This document shows positions 11,435-25,200 of a stretch of 64,000 nucleotides of DNA, in pieces. The DNA is taken from the NCBI RefSeq assembly GCF_947242115.1, contig NC_074724.1:33636505-33700504 (forward strand), read 5' to 3'. Made by a program: the position numbers and the translations under genes. Each line of letters starts with the position of its first letter. The first letter of the stretch is position 1. Under the pieces are notes generated by a model. The model had not been told where the DNA came from. It ran no database searches and worked only from the letters and a program-made list of their open reading frames with translations. This stretch comes from Biomphalaria glabrata. Its lineage: Eukaryota; Mollusca; Gastropoda; Planorbidae.

Positions 11435-12690
11435 ATAACAGGGCCGGACTTAAAGGGAAACTCCGATGGTTTTTCACATTTGAGTTATTGACATAATTAA
11501 ATTCTGCGTAAAAAGTTGTAATAGTAAACATTTTACCATTTTTTATTTAAATGCTTAGAAACATTTATATTTAATAAATTAGACAGTAAATTCTTAACAT
11601 CTCAAAAAAAAAAAAAAAACTGGTTTCTTTGATATTTTGTTTTTAGGTTAGGCATACGTCACTTTCCTCAACAATACTGAAAGGGAAACTAGATTTGACC
11701 AATCGTATCGCTTCATTCTTACAGTAGCTGTTAGGCTGTAAGTCTAAGTGACGGCCTAGTCAAGCGCTATGGTACAGTTATATAGAGATAGATATATTTA
11801 AAAGCATTTGGACAACCAACTCGAGAAAAAAAGTAACATTTTCATCTAAGCCCCTCCCTGTCCCAAGAAGTAAATAGATCGCAGGTCTGACTGGTTAGTG
11901 TAAGGCTAGTCTAGACTACGTGTAGTCAGTCAGTCATGACAAGACAACCAAGCGATAGTGTTTGCTGTGTGTTGAGTGGTCAGGCGAGAAGATGCACACT
12001 CCCGTGGGTAGTCATGCATGTAAATCTCCTTTAACACGCATTTTTGTTTCCTTACAAGATCTAGATCTAACTGCTTAGACGAAGATTTATTTCTTTTACG
12101 AGAATGTAAACGTTACTGCATGGTTTTCCGTTATACAGTAAGTCGATAGATTAAATTAATAGGCATGTGTGACGTCACATAGAAACCCGGTGAAAGTCTG
12201 ACTGTTTTGAATGCGCAGGAAAATTACGTCTAAAAACAAAATAATAATATTTTCATTATCTGTAAATCAAAACACATATTATATCAAAAATTGTCAAAAC
12301 CATCGGAGTTTCCTTATAACCATTGTGGGGCCCTATGCGAAACAGATTTCGCGGGGCCAAGTTTGGTAGGGGGATACGGATAATAAGTGTAAATTAAGAG
12401 TTTGTATTAGAAAATAAATTCGTCTTTGCATTTTATTCATTCCTTACTACGTACATAATTACTTTACGAGCCTTGCGTGTAGCGAAGTCATACAGTATAT
12501 GATAAAAATTCTGTTGCTACAGGTATCACGCTCAATACTCTATAACAAGAATTACCAAATGTTTCAATCTATCTACGAGAATTGTTGGCCTCAAGTAATT
12601 CTTCAATAGTTTGAGGCTTCACCAGATTCCACAATTACGGATATTGCATAATGCCGTTTTTTTTTATCGCGCGTAGGATTGGCGTTTTCC
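11435..12690. repeat. Interspersed repeat (ACAGGGCCGG type) split by a nested element
   Basis: ACAGGGCCGGACTTAA at 11439..11454 continues after a gap as CCATTGTGGGGCCCTATG at 12320. This is a familiar transposon end with 861 bp inserted into it. No transposase seen in the right arm. Confidence 0.55.
11455..12315. mobile_element. Non-autonomous TIR element at a TTAA-type site
   Basis: Ends AGGGAAACTCCGATGGTTTT and inverse AAACCATCGGAGTTTCCTT, flanked by TTAA (11451..11454) and ATAA (12316..12319), one mismatch. A 4-bp TTAA-like duplication suggests piggyBac or Kolobok relatives. No coding region. Confidence 0.6.
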
Positions 12691-13010
12691 ATATTGAATG
12701 ACACCCCAAAATGACAATTTTTTGTCTATATATTTCAGGAGATTTGTATGAGTTTTAAAAGATTTTAATACTTTCCAGAGATTTCCAGGACTTTTTCGTA
12801 TATTTGGCAATTTCAGATTTCCAGGAGCTCCTGGTAAATCAGGAGGCGCGGAAAATCTGTTATAAGTTATAATATGGTTTCAATTATAATTTACACCTAG
12901 AATTAGCGCATGTCCTATGAAAGTGCGGTTCCCACTGCGGTCGCATAGGTTGCAGTGGCCTAAGGCCGCCCTGCATAATAGCGTCGTGTGCTACGCCGTG
13001 GGTCGACTAA
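12688..13010. repeat. Uninterrupted copy of the repeat at 520..1862
   Basis: Runs from TTCCATATTGAATGACACCC to GCTACGCCGTGGGTCGACTA. At 12748 it keeps the joined site GATTTGTATGAGTTTTAAAA, which is interrupted in the other copy by a transposon. Confidence 0.8.
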
Positions 13011-13205
13011 TAATCTTTATTTCTGAAGGAACATCAAAAACGTATAAAACATAGCCTACAAACATTATGGGCTGACGAATTTGCGGTGACCAGTGACCAG
13101 AGATTTTTTTTTTGCTGTACAGTAGTAACACATCATAAAATGATGATTGAAGAATGTGTCTTATAGTCTACCAGATAGTACACTAACAAGTAACTAAAAA
13201 CAACC

Positions 13206-16200
13206 ATGGAGAGAAGCGGTACCTACCAACTTAAAGCGCCCACCCTCGCTCCCTGCTCCAACAAGAATGACCTCACCCAGCTGAAAGACGATGCCTGTGG
13301 CCCTGTCACTTGCACCCGCCAGCCGGACACTTCCGGTTTGACCAGTTGCCAGTACTATAAAGTAATTTTTCTTTTTTTTTTTTAATTTGTTTTAATCATA
13401 TGATTTTTAAAAAGTTTTGTTATTATTATTATGCCTATTATCGCTTCAAAAGCATTCCTAATGTCATCCGTAGACTTGTATTTCACATTCACTGTCATTT
13501 AATCCTCATCGTTGTCATTGATGTATGTATTTTAAGTATTAAGTTTTAAATTCCAATTCAATTAGGGCATTTAGGGTAGACTTATCTGGAACTAGAATAA
13601 CACTAGATCTAGACTTATCTGGAACAAGAATAATACTAGATCTAGATTGATCGGGAACTAGAATAACACTAGATCTAGATCTATAACTATAGACTAAATA
13701 TCTATAGATGGCTGCCTGGTCGTGCGGTTTGCGCGCTGGACTGTCGTTCGGATCGACGGTCAAGGGTTCAAACCCTGCCCGCTCCCATCCCCCGTCGTCC
13801 TGCGGGAGGTTTGGACTAGGAAGTAAACTATCTTCAACTCTGAAGGAACATCCGAAACATGTAAAAACAAAACAAAACAAAACCAGATTGACCTATATAT
13901 GTAGGAACACAACTTAATTATCTTCTTTTTTGAAGAAACGTCTGATATTTTATCAAGACGTTCATTGAATTTCAATTGGAGGGGGGGGGGGGATGGGGAA
14001 GCGGTTCGTATGTTCCTTTGACCTTCTTACAGAGGAATATATTTCAATTGATGGCGGTCTTTGACTTAACCGCTGTAGGCGTATTATATTTTAATTTTAA
14101 AAAACTTGAAATATTTTTTTGTGAACAAATCTAAATATAACTAAATATAATTTTTAACTTGAGATGAAATGAAATTAAACGTATATTTTAAACATCTAAC
14201 TCACTATGAAAACACGTCATTACACTCTGGTATCCCGGAGTCGTCTGGCGTACTTATCCACTTATCTTATCTTGCATCATTCTACAAGGCCAACATTAAA
14301 GTGATGCTCTCTCTCAGTAGCCTATCACCCCTTTTTAAATACCTTTTCTAAACAAAGGATTCAATCATATCATGATAATATTAAATATTAATAGCACGCT
14401 GTACTGTATTTACATTATTTTCGTAATGAGAGCAATACGTTTTTGTAGTTAATCTGTTTTTTTTTTATATAAACAATCTCTGACCGTTGTTAATGCTAGA
14501 ACCAGTGGCGTAGCTTTGGTGGAGGGAGGTCCGATTTCGAAAATCCCCCCCAGGCCCCCACTTGAGGGGTCCCACACATGAGTGTCCGAAATTGTTTTTT
14601 ACATTAAATATTACGCCATTATCTAATGTCTTCATGTCGAATGTCAAAATGCATGGGCCCCTAAAGAGGTCAACCCCCCCCCCCCCCGGGACTCGAAATC
14701 CCTAGATACGCCACTGGTTAGAACATATGTTTAGTGACATCGAGGCCCCTAGTAAAATAAAGTAAATTGTCATCTACAGACAACTCCAGATGTGTGGGCG
14801 AACAATGCGGTCAGTGTTGGAGAACTCAAGGTGACAGCTTTTCGCTTTTTCATTTAGAATACTGCTATTCAGGCTCTCTGCAAACTGCTCCACGAGACAC
14901 TATCAACTTAAAGAGCTTGACAACTCTGGGCTCCAAGATAACGCAACACTTTAATGTCCAATAAATCACAGCAAATAATGTACAATTGGCAACACGTAAC
15001 ACAGAATGCACACACATTTCTCGGTTAAGAACCGTATCACCGTATCAACTCTTTTGCACTGGGTTCAACTGAAAGTCGCAACCTGTGGGCAGGTTAGCTC
15101 TTTGCAACATCACAGTTCTGACGTCACGTCCTGAACCTATAACTATAACCTCTCAATAATGTAGAAGTAGTTTCCCTTTTTTGATAACAGATAAAACAAA
15201 TATTAGTGATGATCATCGAACGAATCGGTTAATTTATTGCTTCACGTTTTGTTAGTTTCAGCTTCATCCGAGAATGCGTGTGCATAGAAATAACGCGTAC
15301 AATGAACCAAGGGGACGAAACCCAAAATTATTTAGCCATATCTCTGAATACTGATGGATTAATTTCCCTTGTCGGTATCAAACAAAATAATTAATTACGA
15401 GTAACTAATTGACTAATTGGTTAATTCGTGATTCATGTATTGACTTTGCCTATGAATAATCGTGCAAAGTTTCACTTTGATCTAAGAATGGGTGTGGTAA
15501 AAATACCGTGTTCAAACCTTTTTACCAGACAGACAGATAGACAGACAGACAGAGTGAGTTGATCTAAGCTTTGCAAAAAAATATAAAAAATACTTAAAAA
15601 AACAACAAAGCTTATATTAAGTGTATCAATTAGTTTGGATCAGTAATGTAATTAAATTTGTAATAAGCCTCAAACGACAATCTATGAAGGGAACTAATTC
15701 AACTTCAGTCAAGTACTATTTCTTTGGCTTGTAAAGGGATTAATTCAGATTATACCACCACTTCAGCCAAGTACTATTTCTTTCCCTTGTTTGAGATACC
15801 AACCAAAGTAATTTATAACCAATAGTGAATTAACTAATTGGTTAATTTTGTTTTATTATTGATTCTTGTGTGGTCAGGTAAAAGAAATAATTGTGCAAAA
15901 TTTCAGCTTGATCCGAGATCAATAACGTGTACAAACGTTTGGCCAGACAGACAGACAGACAGACAGAGTTGATATAAAAATGAATGACAGTGACGAGGGC
16001 ACTATAGAATTAGAACGTGATCCAGATTAGCTTGAACCAAATACCTGCTCCAGTGAGCTCGTGAATGACCTACAACTTTTCTTGACTTTCCAGCCAGAGA
16101 GCTTCAAGTATGATTTGTTCCGATACCAGCTTTATGCGCAGCCTGCTGGATACAACTGTCACGGGGAACAGGTGAAAACAGGTGAGCCATTGGAAATATT

Positions 16201-19200
16201 ATTGTAATATTATGTGTGGGCGTATAAGACATTGGCCCCAATAGAAAGAAAACTATATGGAGAGCTCCCTGATTTGGAAACCACTGCGCAGTTCATCTCA
16301 TGTAATGGTCTAGTCATATGAACACTCCAACATAACAATGAGAACGATGAAGAAGAAGAAGAAGAAAATGTGTGGGCGTGTGTGTCATACAGTGTGGTCA
16401 GCATGCGAGTTTGGAGTGGTTATATGATTTAAGATTCTTTAAATGATATATTTTTTTAAAGTGCACTTATTAGCGATGCTGCTTAATGGTCTTCCCCATT
16501 AAAGACACTTGAAGTCCATGCTTATTAATGTATGGAAGAATTACTTGCGACAATGGCAAGGGTAAGAAACAAACTTACTATTAATTATCATAGGAAATAT
16601 TATTCTATAGACGTAGAATCGTGTCTATAAGAAATCGCCAAATTTCTGCTTGAGTAACGAAAAAGCTTGCAAAAAAGTAATATATATGTGCGATAAATAT
16701 GTTTTGGTTCGGGTAGCTACTATTTCACATAATTACAATTTATATCTGTTTGTAATTATTATTTTTTAAAATTAGATAACATATATTTCGTTGTGATTTT
16801 TATGACGTTGAAAATCATTTTATAAGACAATCACGCTAGCCGAGACCAATCGTCATGGAACATTGACATGCACCGTCACAACCTGTGTGCAGTTTTGGCC
16901 AATAGGCCTGTACGACGTGGCAGCGAGCTGTTCGTCTCCACGGCCCAAAGGCTGTGACGTCGCAGGTCAGTGATGAGGCCTTCTATGACGAATGCTCTCG
17001 CGCTAACCCAGTGGCCAGTGTACATGGACAGTTCTGAGGTATTCCAAAAACATTAAGACTCAAATCTAAATCTTGTAAGATGTGGGGGACTCTTCGTCTT
17101 CGTTTACAAAGGAAGTGGAAACAAAAATTATCCTTTCTTTTCTTACTTGGCTTGTCCAACGTTATCCTTATGTTCCAGTCTGCAGCCATGTCAGGGTGAA
17201 GGTCGTTAACAAAGTGTGGTCACGTGATGTGAAGTGATACTGACACGTTTCTTTTTAATTCGACCGTTACTTTTTTTTTTTGGGGGTGGGGGGGGGGGGG
17301 CTACGTGTCCATGGACGTTTTGTCCAAGAGACATTTTCCCTTGAGAACAGTCGTTATAACAGGCCTCAACTCTGACCTGTGACGTCTCAGGTCAAGTGTT
17401 CAGGCCTGCTATTTTTCTTACATTGAACACTATTTTAGATTCACCTTCACTTATCCCATAGTCTGTTGGACCGTTGGGGCACCATACAGGATTTGTCAAC
17501 CGTCTTTCTCCACTCCTCTCTTTCTTTTGCCTTGTTGTCTTACCATCGCTTTCTCTGTCTGCCTCTTCTTCTTTTTCCTGGTATTGTTCCCTGAAGGAAG
17601 GTCTTTGCGGGTACCAAAGACCTTGTAATATGGCCAAAGTTAGCATCGTGAGGTCCAATCGCTCTAGTAACCCTGTCTCTTAATCTATTCGTTTGTGATC
17701 CGGTCTTTAAATGTGATACTTAGGATCCTTCTGTAACATCTCAATTCCATTGCTACTATCCTTCTGAGAACTGGCGTTTTCCTCTGCTCAGTTGACAATG
17801 CATGCTGAAAACTGTTATTGACGGTCGCAGGCTTATAGCACCAGACTGCTGGTAGACAAACCGCTGTAGGCATATCAACTTATAAAGCTTGAAATAACTT
17901 GAATAAAATCTTTGAGAACAAACTAAATATAACTTTTATTCCTCTTGAGATGAAGTGAAATTAAGTGATATTTAAACAAATCTTACTCTGGCATCCTTGA
18001 GTCGTATCACGTACTTAACACAGCTTACGACAGGGGCGTTTATCTTGCATCATTCTACAAGACTTACATGAAATTAATACTAACAATGGATACTCCCTTT
18101 CCATATCACCTAGGAAACACACACGCACACTCCTTAACAAGTACTTAATTGGCTTATTTCTCATGCCCTCTTTCTATTTCCTTATCAGTACCCAACAAAC
18201 AGTACGACGCCCCAACCACAGATGTAAGGGCCCTGAGACAAACTATGTACATCCCCGTCGTACCTACTAAGCCAGGTGGGGAGAGAGATGTCACGTTCCC
18301 GATGACCCCTCAGACCATGGGTCAACCAGACGTGACCACGGCGTGCTGCGTTCCCGTGATCCCTTGCAACCCGGGATTCCAGAACTTGACTGCTAATATT
18401 TACCCTGACCCCAGGGTCGTCTGTGACACCTACAACAGGTAAGCGTTATAACTGACACCTTCAACAGGTAAACGTTTTGCCTGGGGCACCTACAGAAGGT
18501 AAACGTTTTGTCTGAGGAACCTACAGCAGGTAAACGTTTTGCCTGGGGCACCTACAAAAGGTAAACGTTTTGATTGGGGCACATACAGCAGGTAAACGTT
18601 TTGCCTGGGGCACCTACAGCAGGTAAACGTTTTGCCTGGGGCACCTACACCAGGTAAACGTTTTGTCTGGGGCACCTACAACAGGTAAACATTTTGTCTG
18701 GGGCACCTACAGCAGGTAAACGTTTTGTCTGGGGCACCTACAACAAGTAAAAGTTTTGTCTGGGGCACATACAACAGGTAAACGTTTTGCCTGGGGCACC
18801 TACAACAGGTAAGCATTTTTTAAAGACGCAACAGCGGTGTAAATAATCTCAAGAGGAATTGTTGGTATCTTAACAATAAACATATTTCGGAGTGTACAAA
18901 GTATAAACTGAGGCACCTATCGAGAGTGTCATTTAATCTAGTAGAAATTGCGAACTGTCCAGACGTGATGTCAAAAACAAGACTGACCATTTCCCCTTCC
19001 TCCCCCCACCACCTAAAAAAATGGATGAACAAAGTGAAAACAACATTATTCAATGAACACCTTCACGTCTTATTGAGCATCACACATCGTAACAGATCAT
19101 CGGACTCAGCTCACTGTGACATCACCCAAAAGAAAACAAAAAAAAAGAAATAAAATACTTCACTGCCTATAGTAGGTCAGGTTACTTGTATAATTAATAA

Positions 19201-22200
19201 ATTAAAAAAATACAAAAATATATAGAGTTATTTTTTTTTACCTTAACATTTCTGAAAATAGATAAATTGATCTTAGTACGAAATCAAAATGATTAGTAGT
19301 CTTTTAGCTAATAAAAGCAGACTTTGATTTCTTGGAAATGAAAAAAAAAAAAAAGAGAAAAATTTGAATTTCATTTTTTTCAAAAGGGAATACAATAACT
19401 GATGTAATCAAGAGTTTAGATAATGCAGTACATTTAACTCAGTATTGAAAGGGAATTTGTCTATTGTTGTCACTATCTATGTCTATCGCCTCCTTCAGTC
19501 TCGAATCGACTATGGATCATCTCATGGAAATGAGATAAATGCCTGGGCATTAGATGTGGGCGTAATGATGTCGCCCACACATTAGTCCCCCCCCCTCTTC
19601 ACGCAGCTTATGTATCCAAAGGAACAGCAGTGCCGATACAGTTTGGGGTCAGCGGAGTCGTAGGTTCTGCCAGGGTGTAGTATTGTGTGCTGCTAACTGC
19701 CTTAGGGTCGCCAGCTCCTGATTTTTCCTCAGGGTTGACTCCCGAAGCCTTTCACATTAAGTGGGTATAGCTGCAAGGCAACAGAGGTTTGAATTCAGAG
19801 TTTTCCTTCTCTTAGGTGGGTAGCCAGCCATGGCTAACGAGCCTCTCCTGCCCGAAGCTTACTGGTTAAGGCGCCCCTTCTCCTGTTAGTGAGAAGAGTT
19901 CCGACGGACTCAACATCTGAGCCACACGTGAAGGCCAGGAGTTGGACTGGTTTCCAGAGGCTATTTGAGACTCCTGCCATTAGGAAGCATTTTATAGGTA
20001 GTGGAGTGCTTACATCCATTACCATTTCCGGCAATGACAACCTTGCGGAACAATGTTGTCACTATCACTATACAAAATAACCCTAACTTCTCAATAAACA
20101 AAACTCGACTGCCTCTCAAGACACTAATCTATCAACTTCTTTTATTTCATTCCTCACAGTATAGTCTTTTCTTTTTTTTTACTTATATATTGTCACTACG
20201 CTATAAAACCTAGACACACAAAATAAAGAGTAACAATCAAATCCTAACTTTTACGCGCTGAATTCATAATCGTAACCTAATAATTTCCATCCTGTTAAGG
20301 TGTAATCTTGCCGGGCAGAATTCTCATGGGCGAGTAGACATCTGTTCGGACAAGCAGCAAATTGCCAACCAGCAACAGCACTTTGAGCCTCCGCCCCTGC
20401 AGCAGTTTATGATGCCTCCGTCTAACCTTCAGTCGAGTGGCTGCTGTGGCTTCCCACCCACGTTTCCACCTGTGAACCAGGTAGCCTACACTTTTACTTT
20501 CTGTTGTAGTCTGTCTTGTGATCTGTCTGTCTTATATGTCTTATAGTCTGTCTTATAGTCTGTCACTCTGTCTTATATGTCTTTAAGTCTGTCACTATGT
20601 CTTATATGTCTTTAAGTCTGTCACTGTGTCTTATTTGTCTTTAAGTCTGTCACTATGTCTTATATGTCTTTTAAGTCTGTCACTATGTCTTATATGTCTT
20701 TTAAGCCTGTCACTATGTCTTATATGTCTTTAAGCCTGTCACTATGTCTTATATGTCTTTAAGCCTGTCACTATGTCTTATATGTCTTTAAGCCTGTCAC
20801 TATGTCTTATATGTCTTTAAGTCTGTCGCTATGTCTTATATGTCTTTAAGTCTGTCACTATGTCTTATATGTCTTTAAGCCTGTCACTATGTCTTATATG
20901 TCTTTAAGTATGTCACTATGTCTTATATGTCTTTAAGCCTGTCACTATGTCTTATATGTCTTTAAGTCTGTCACTATATCTTATATGTCTTTAAGTCTGT
21001 CACTATGTCTTTAAGTCTGTCACTATGTCTTCTATGTCTTTAAGTCTGTCACTATGTCTTATATGTCTTTAAGCCTGTCACTGTCTTATATGTCTTTAAG
21101 CCTGTCACTGTGACTTATATGTCTTTAAGTCTGTCACTATGTCTTATATGTCTTTAAGTCTGTCACTATGTCTTATATGTCTTTAAGTCTGTCACTATGT
21201 CTTATATGTCTTTAAGTCTGTCACTATGTCTTATATGTCTTTAAGTCTGTCACTATAACTTATATGTCTTTAAGTCTGTCACTATAACTTATATGTCTTT
21301 AAGTCTGTCACTATGTCCTATATGTCTTTAGGGCTGTCTTATAGTCTGTCTTATATGTATTTAAGTCTGTCTTATAGTCTGTCTAAAATGTCTTTAAGTC
21401 TGTTTATAGTCTGTCTTGTATGTCTTAAAGTCTTGTCTTATTGTTTGTCTTATATGTCTTAAAGTCTTGTCTTATTGTTTGTCTTATGTCTTTAAGTCTG
21501 TCTTATATGTCTAAACATCTTGTCTTAAAGTCATGTCTTATAGTCTGTCTTGTATGTCTAAAAGTCTTGTCTTGAAGTCATGTCTTATAGTCTGTCTTAT
21601 ATGTCTTAAAGTCGGTCTTTCGCCTAAAACTGAACAATAGTCAGCAAAAGTGTTGCATAGTTTTCTTTTGTTAGAGTTTACAATTATCAACTATAGCAGC
21701 GATGCACAAACTACGGCCCGAAGGCCACATCTGGACCCGTGATGTTCTTTTATCTGGCAACTTCTGTCTGCAGTGCAATAATGAAGCCTCATCACAGCTA
21801 TTGGTCTCCACTGCCTGCAGGTTGCGACGTAGCAGGTCAGTGTTCAAGCCTACTATGAGCTTGGCCACTGCATAACGTTGACTCCAAGTAGAAGGTCTAA
21901 GTCCTCGTTGGAGCGTATCATTTAAAGTAGTGTGGCCATTTGAATTCGCTGAGATTTACATTGATCGTACGCTGTTGATAGGTCACCACGTTGAAACGTA
22001 GTATACTATTAATTAGTTCCCCTTGTGAGCATCTGTTATTCGGTGTTAAATGGTACAAGTTAATTGTGCACTGTTAATTTGACGTTATTACGTTTAGCTT
22101 TACGGTCCTGCCCATCAGCAAGCAGGAATGCCCATGATGGGCTACAGTCAAGGGGAAGGCCATCCACAGCAGCTGCATCAACAGCCGTACGCCACGAATC

Positions 22201-25200
22201 AGCAGGCGGCCTTACAGCAGCAGCAACAGGCTGTTGACTACATGCGTGGGTCCTCGTGTACCAACCCTGCCTGTGTGGATGCCATTGACGGTAAGATTTG
22301 ACGATCTCTTTGAATAAAGATCTATAGTATTATTGTAGTAATTATCTGCCTTTACTTTTCCGCAGGGCCAGATTTAAGGAAAGGCAAAAGGGACGGTAAA
22401 GTGCTTGGCGTCCAAACCGAGGTTCCAGGTTTGAATCCTTGTTAAGACCGGGAATTTTAATCTCGGGATTTGGGCGCCTCTGAGTTCACCCAGCTTTAAT
22501 GTGTACCTGACATTGGGGAAAGTAACGGCGGTTGGTCGTTGTGCTGGCCACATGATGCCCTCGTTTACCGTGGGCCACAGAAATAGATAACCTTTACATC
22601 ACCTGACCTATAGGTCGCAAGGTCTGAAAGGGGATCTTTACTTTTTTTTTTTTTACATTTTTGTTTTCTAATTTTTACGACTGCCAAAATTATCATGATT
22701 TAGAAGTGTACGCTTGTAGCATGCTCGGAATAAGTAAATACAGCTCCAGTGCGTCTACGAAGGGCCTTACCCTCTACAAACTAAAAAAATATACACTTTT
22801 TAAAACTAAAATATGCATATTAAATATTTTTTAAAGGAAATTGAAATTAAATTTACAATATATCTATTTCATTCTTCTAAAATATAGCATGCCTTTAGAT
22901 ATAAGTATTTTCATTCATAAGTGGATCTTTATTAAAGCTTTCAAACCATTGTTGAGGCCTCCCACAAAAATCCAGTCCGGGGCCTCTACATACTTAAATC
23001 GGGCCCTGCTTGGCTATGTTGTAAGGACGGCTTTTTTTGTGGCGGTACGCACCGGTACGGCGTACTGGCACCTTTTTGAATGTGGGGAAAAAATATTACT
23101 TTTCTTGTATTTTAGCGTATATTATTAATTTATTCGTAATTAAAAGTTAGGCAATCAATCACTGAGTACCGGCACCTATTCACGGAGTACCGGCACCTAT
23201 TCACTGAGTACCGGCACCTATTCACGGAGTACCGGCACCTATTCACTTAGTACCGGCACCTTTTCATGGAGTACCGGCACCTATTCACTGAGTACCGGCA
23301 CCTTTTCACGGAGTACCGGCACCTATTCACTGAGTACCGGCACCTTTTCACGGAGTACCGACACGTATTCACTGAGTACCGGCACCTTTTCACGGAGTAC
23401 CGACACGTATTCACTGAGTACCGGCACCTTTTCACGGAGTACCGACACGTATTCACTGAGTACCGGCACCTATTTTTACAAAAAAAAACAACCTGGTTAT
23501 AAGGAACCACTGTAAGTCTGTAATCCTTTAGTTCTTATCTGTTAAGCATTCACGGCAATTTGTTTCCTTTTGTCCTTTAGATGGAATGAATCTAACCGGC
23601 AACAAACGAGCGGTGAGTTCTTTGTGTTGGATAATAATAGTAAACTTAATAATAATAATAAGGATTAAAAAAAACGCTACCATTATTGACATCGCCGTAC
23701 CACTGTCTCATAATTTAAGAAAAACTAAAATGGAAAAACAAAGAAAATATGGGAACCTAGGCTCGGAGATTAAGCGATTATAAAAGTTAACTAAAATAAC
23801 AATATACCCTTTTGTTATATCAACCGAGAGGATAATGACAACTGACCTCACAGATACCTTCAAGGCTATTAACATCCCTAAGAAGATTCTCGTGGCCTGT
23901 CAGAAGGCGGTACTGCTGCAGGCCTGCCACATCACTAGAAAATTCCCCAGGAGACGCTGATAAAGGAACTACGATGAATTTTGTTTCTTTTTAACGAAAT
24001 TCGACCCTGGCAGTGCCAGAGAATGAATACTCGTTCGTTTCTAACATAATAATAATAACAGAGAGAGAGAGAGAGAGAGAGAGTAGTTTAAAGGCTTAAT
24101 GTATATCTTTATAAGTAAGATATTGTCATTGATCAAAGGTTCATACATTGATGGAATGTCTGTTCATCAGGTGTGCTCCAGTAACAAGACGTTTAGGTTT
24201 ACAGATAGAGCCACCAGAGCGATACTGGCCAGTAAGTATGTGCTCCTTAGTATTTTTTTTTTTATCTATTTAAGTTCTAATCCATATAACGGAATATAAC
24301 TGCTGGATTGTTGTTTTTTTAAACGACTCACTGTGAAGTTAAATAGAGATCTACATGAGCTCGTTTCGACTATGTTAATTATGGCAGAATATCTTATCTT
24401 CTTAACTTAATAGGGGCACCTTTACTTTAATACTATATATGTAAGCAAAGCACTCCATTGATACAGTAGTACTGAAAAGTTTTTAATTATCAAAGTTGCT
24501 TTAACCAGCTTGTATTGTTGTCTAGTTTGTTGTCACGAGTTGAGTCTGTGACCTATTTCGACCAGTTTCTAGAAGCTCGAGTTCAAACCAGTGCAAGTGT
24601 CCAGCGTAAACAAGTTAATTTTAGATATCCAATCAAAGAAAGAGGTTAAGGGAAAAAATAGCACACGTCAGCTTCTAGAAGGTCAAAGTTACTAAAATAA
24701 TTATCTGAGAAGGTTCCATGATTCTGGAACGTACGATCAAAGAAAGTATAAATAAGGGGAAAGTCAGTTAGACGGGGTCCTCGCTCGGCCCTCGCATAGT
24801 AGTAGTTCTTGTAGAGCGATGGTCCTCGCTCAGTTCTTGATTAGTAATAAGTTTTGTGATATTAGCGGGTCCATTAAGTAAAGTTTTAGTAGTTGAAGTT
24901 GAAGTTATACTAAGTGAAGTTTTATGTATCTTTAAGTTTTATTTAAGAAGTGTCAAGTTGTTATTGAATTAAGAAGTTAATTTGATGTGAAAGTTGAAGA
25001 AGTTATTAAAGAAGTTTGAAGAAAATACAGAGAGATGTTTCTTTCTTCATTTCATTGAATTGTCAAGTTTGATAATATAATCCCCGGCAAGTGTGATCGT
25101 CATTTCATATGAATTCATCAACTTATTAATACAATCCTTCGGCAAGTTCGTCACATTTGTCCAATAGATATTCGTTTCTAGCGCTACTGATGTTTCAATG

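Noticed and set aside
13715-13785. tRNA gene
   Set aside because: tRNA-like head of a family-B SINE, followed by its body and A-rich tail.
16210-16404. Serine-run frame on the minus strand
   Set aside because: Comes from a GAAGAA microsatellite in intron 3.
20505-21625. CRISPR-like array
   Set aside because: Units are contiguous 29-bp repeats without spacers, in an animal intron.
23247-23510. Open frames on both strands with YRHLFTE or CRYSVNR repeats
   Set aside because: They come from a 21-bp minisatellite, which stays open in several frames by arithmetic; no start, splice or domain support.
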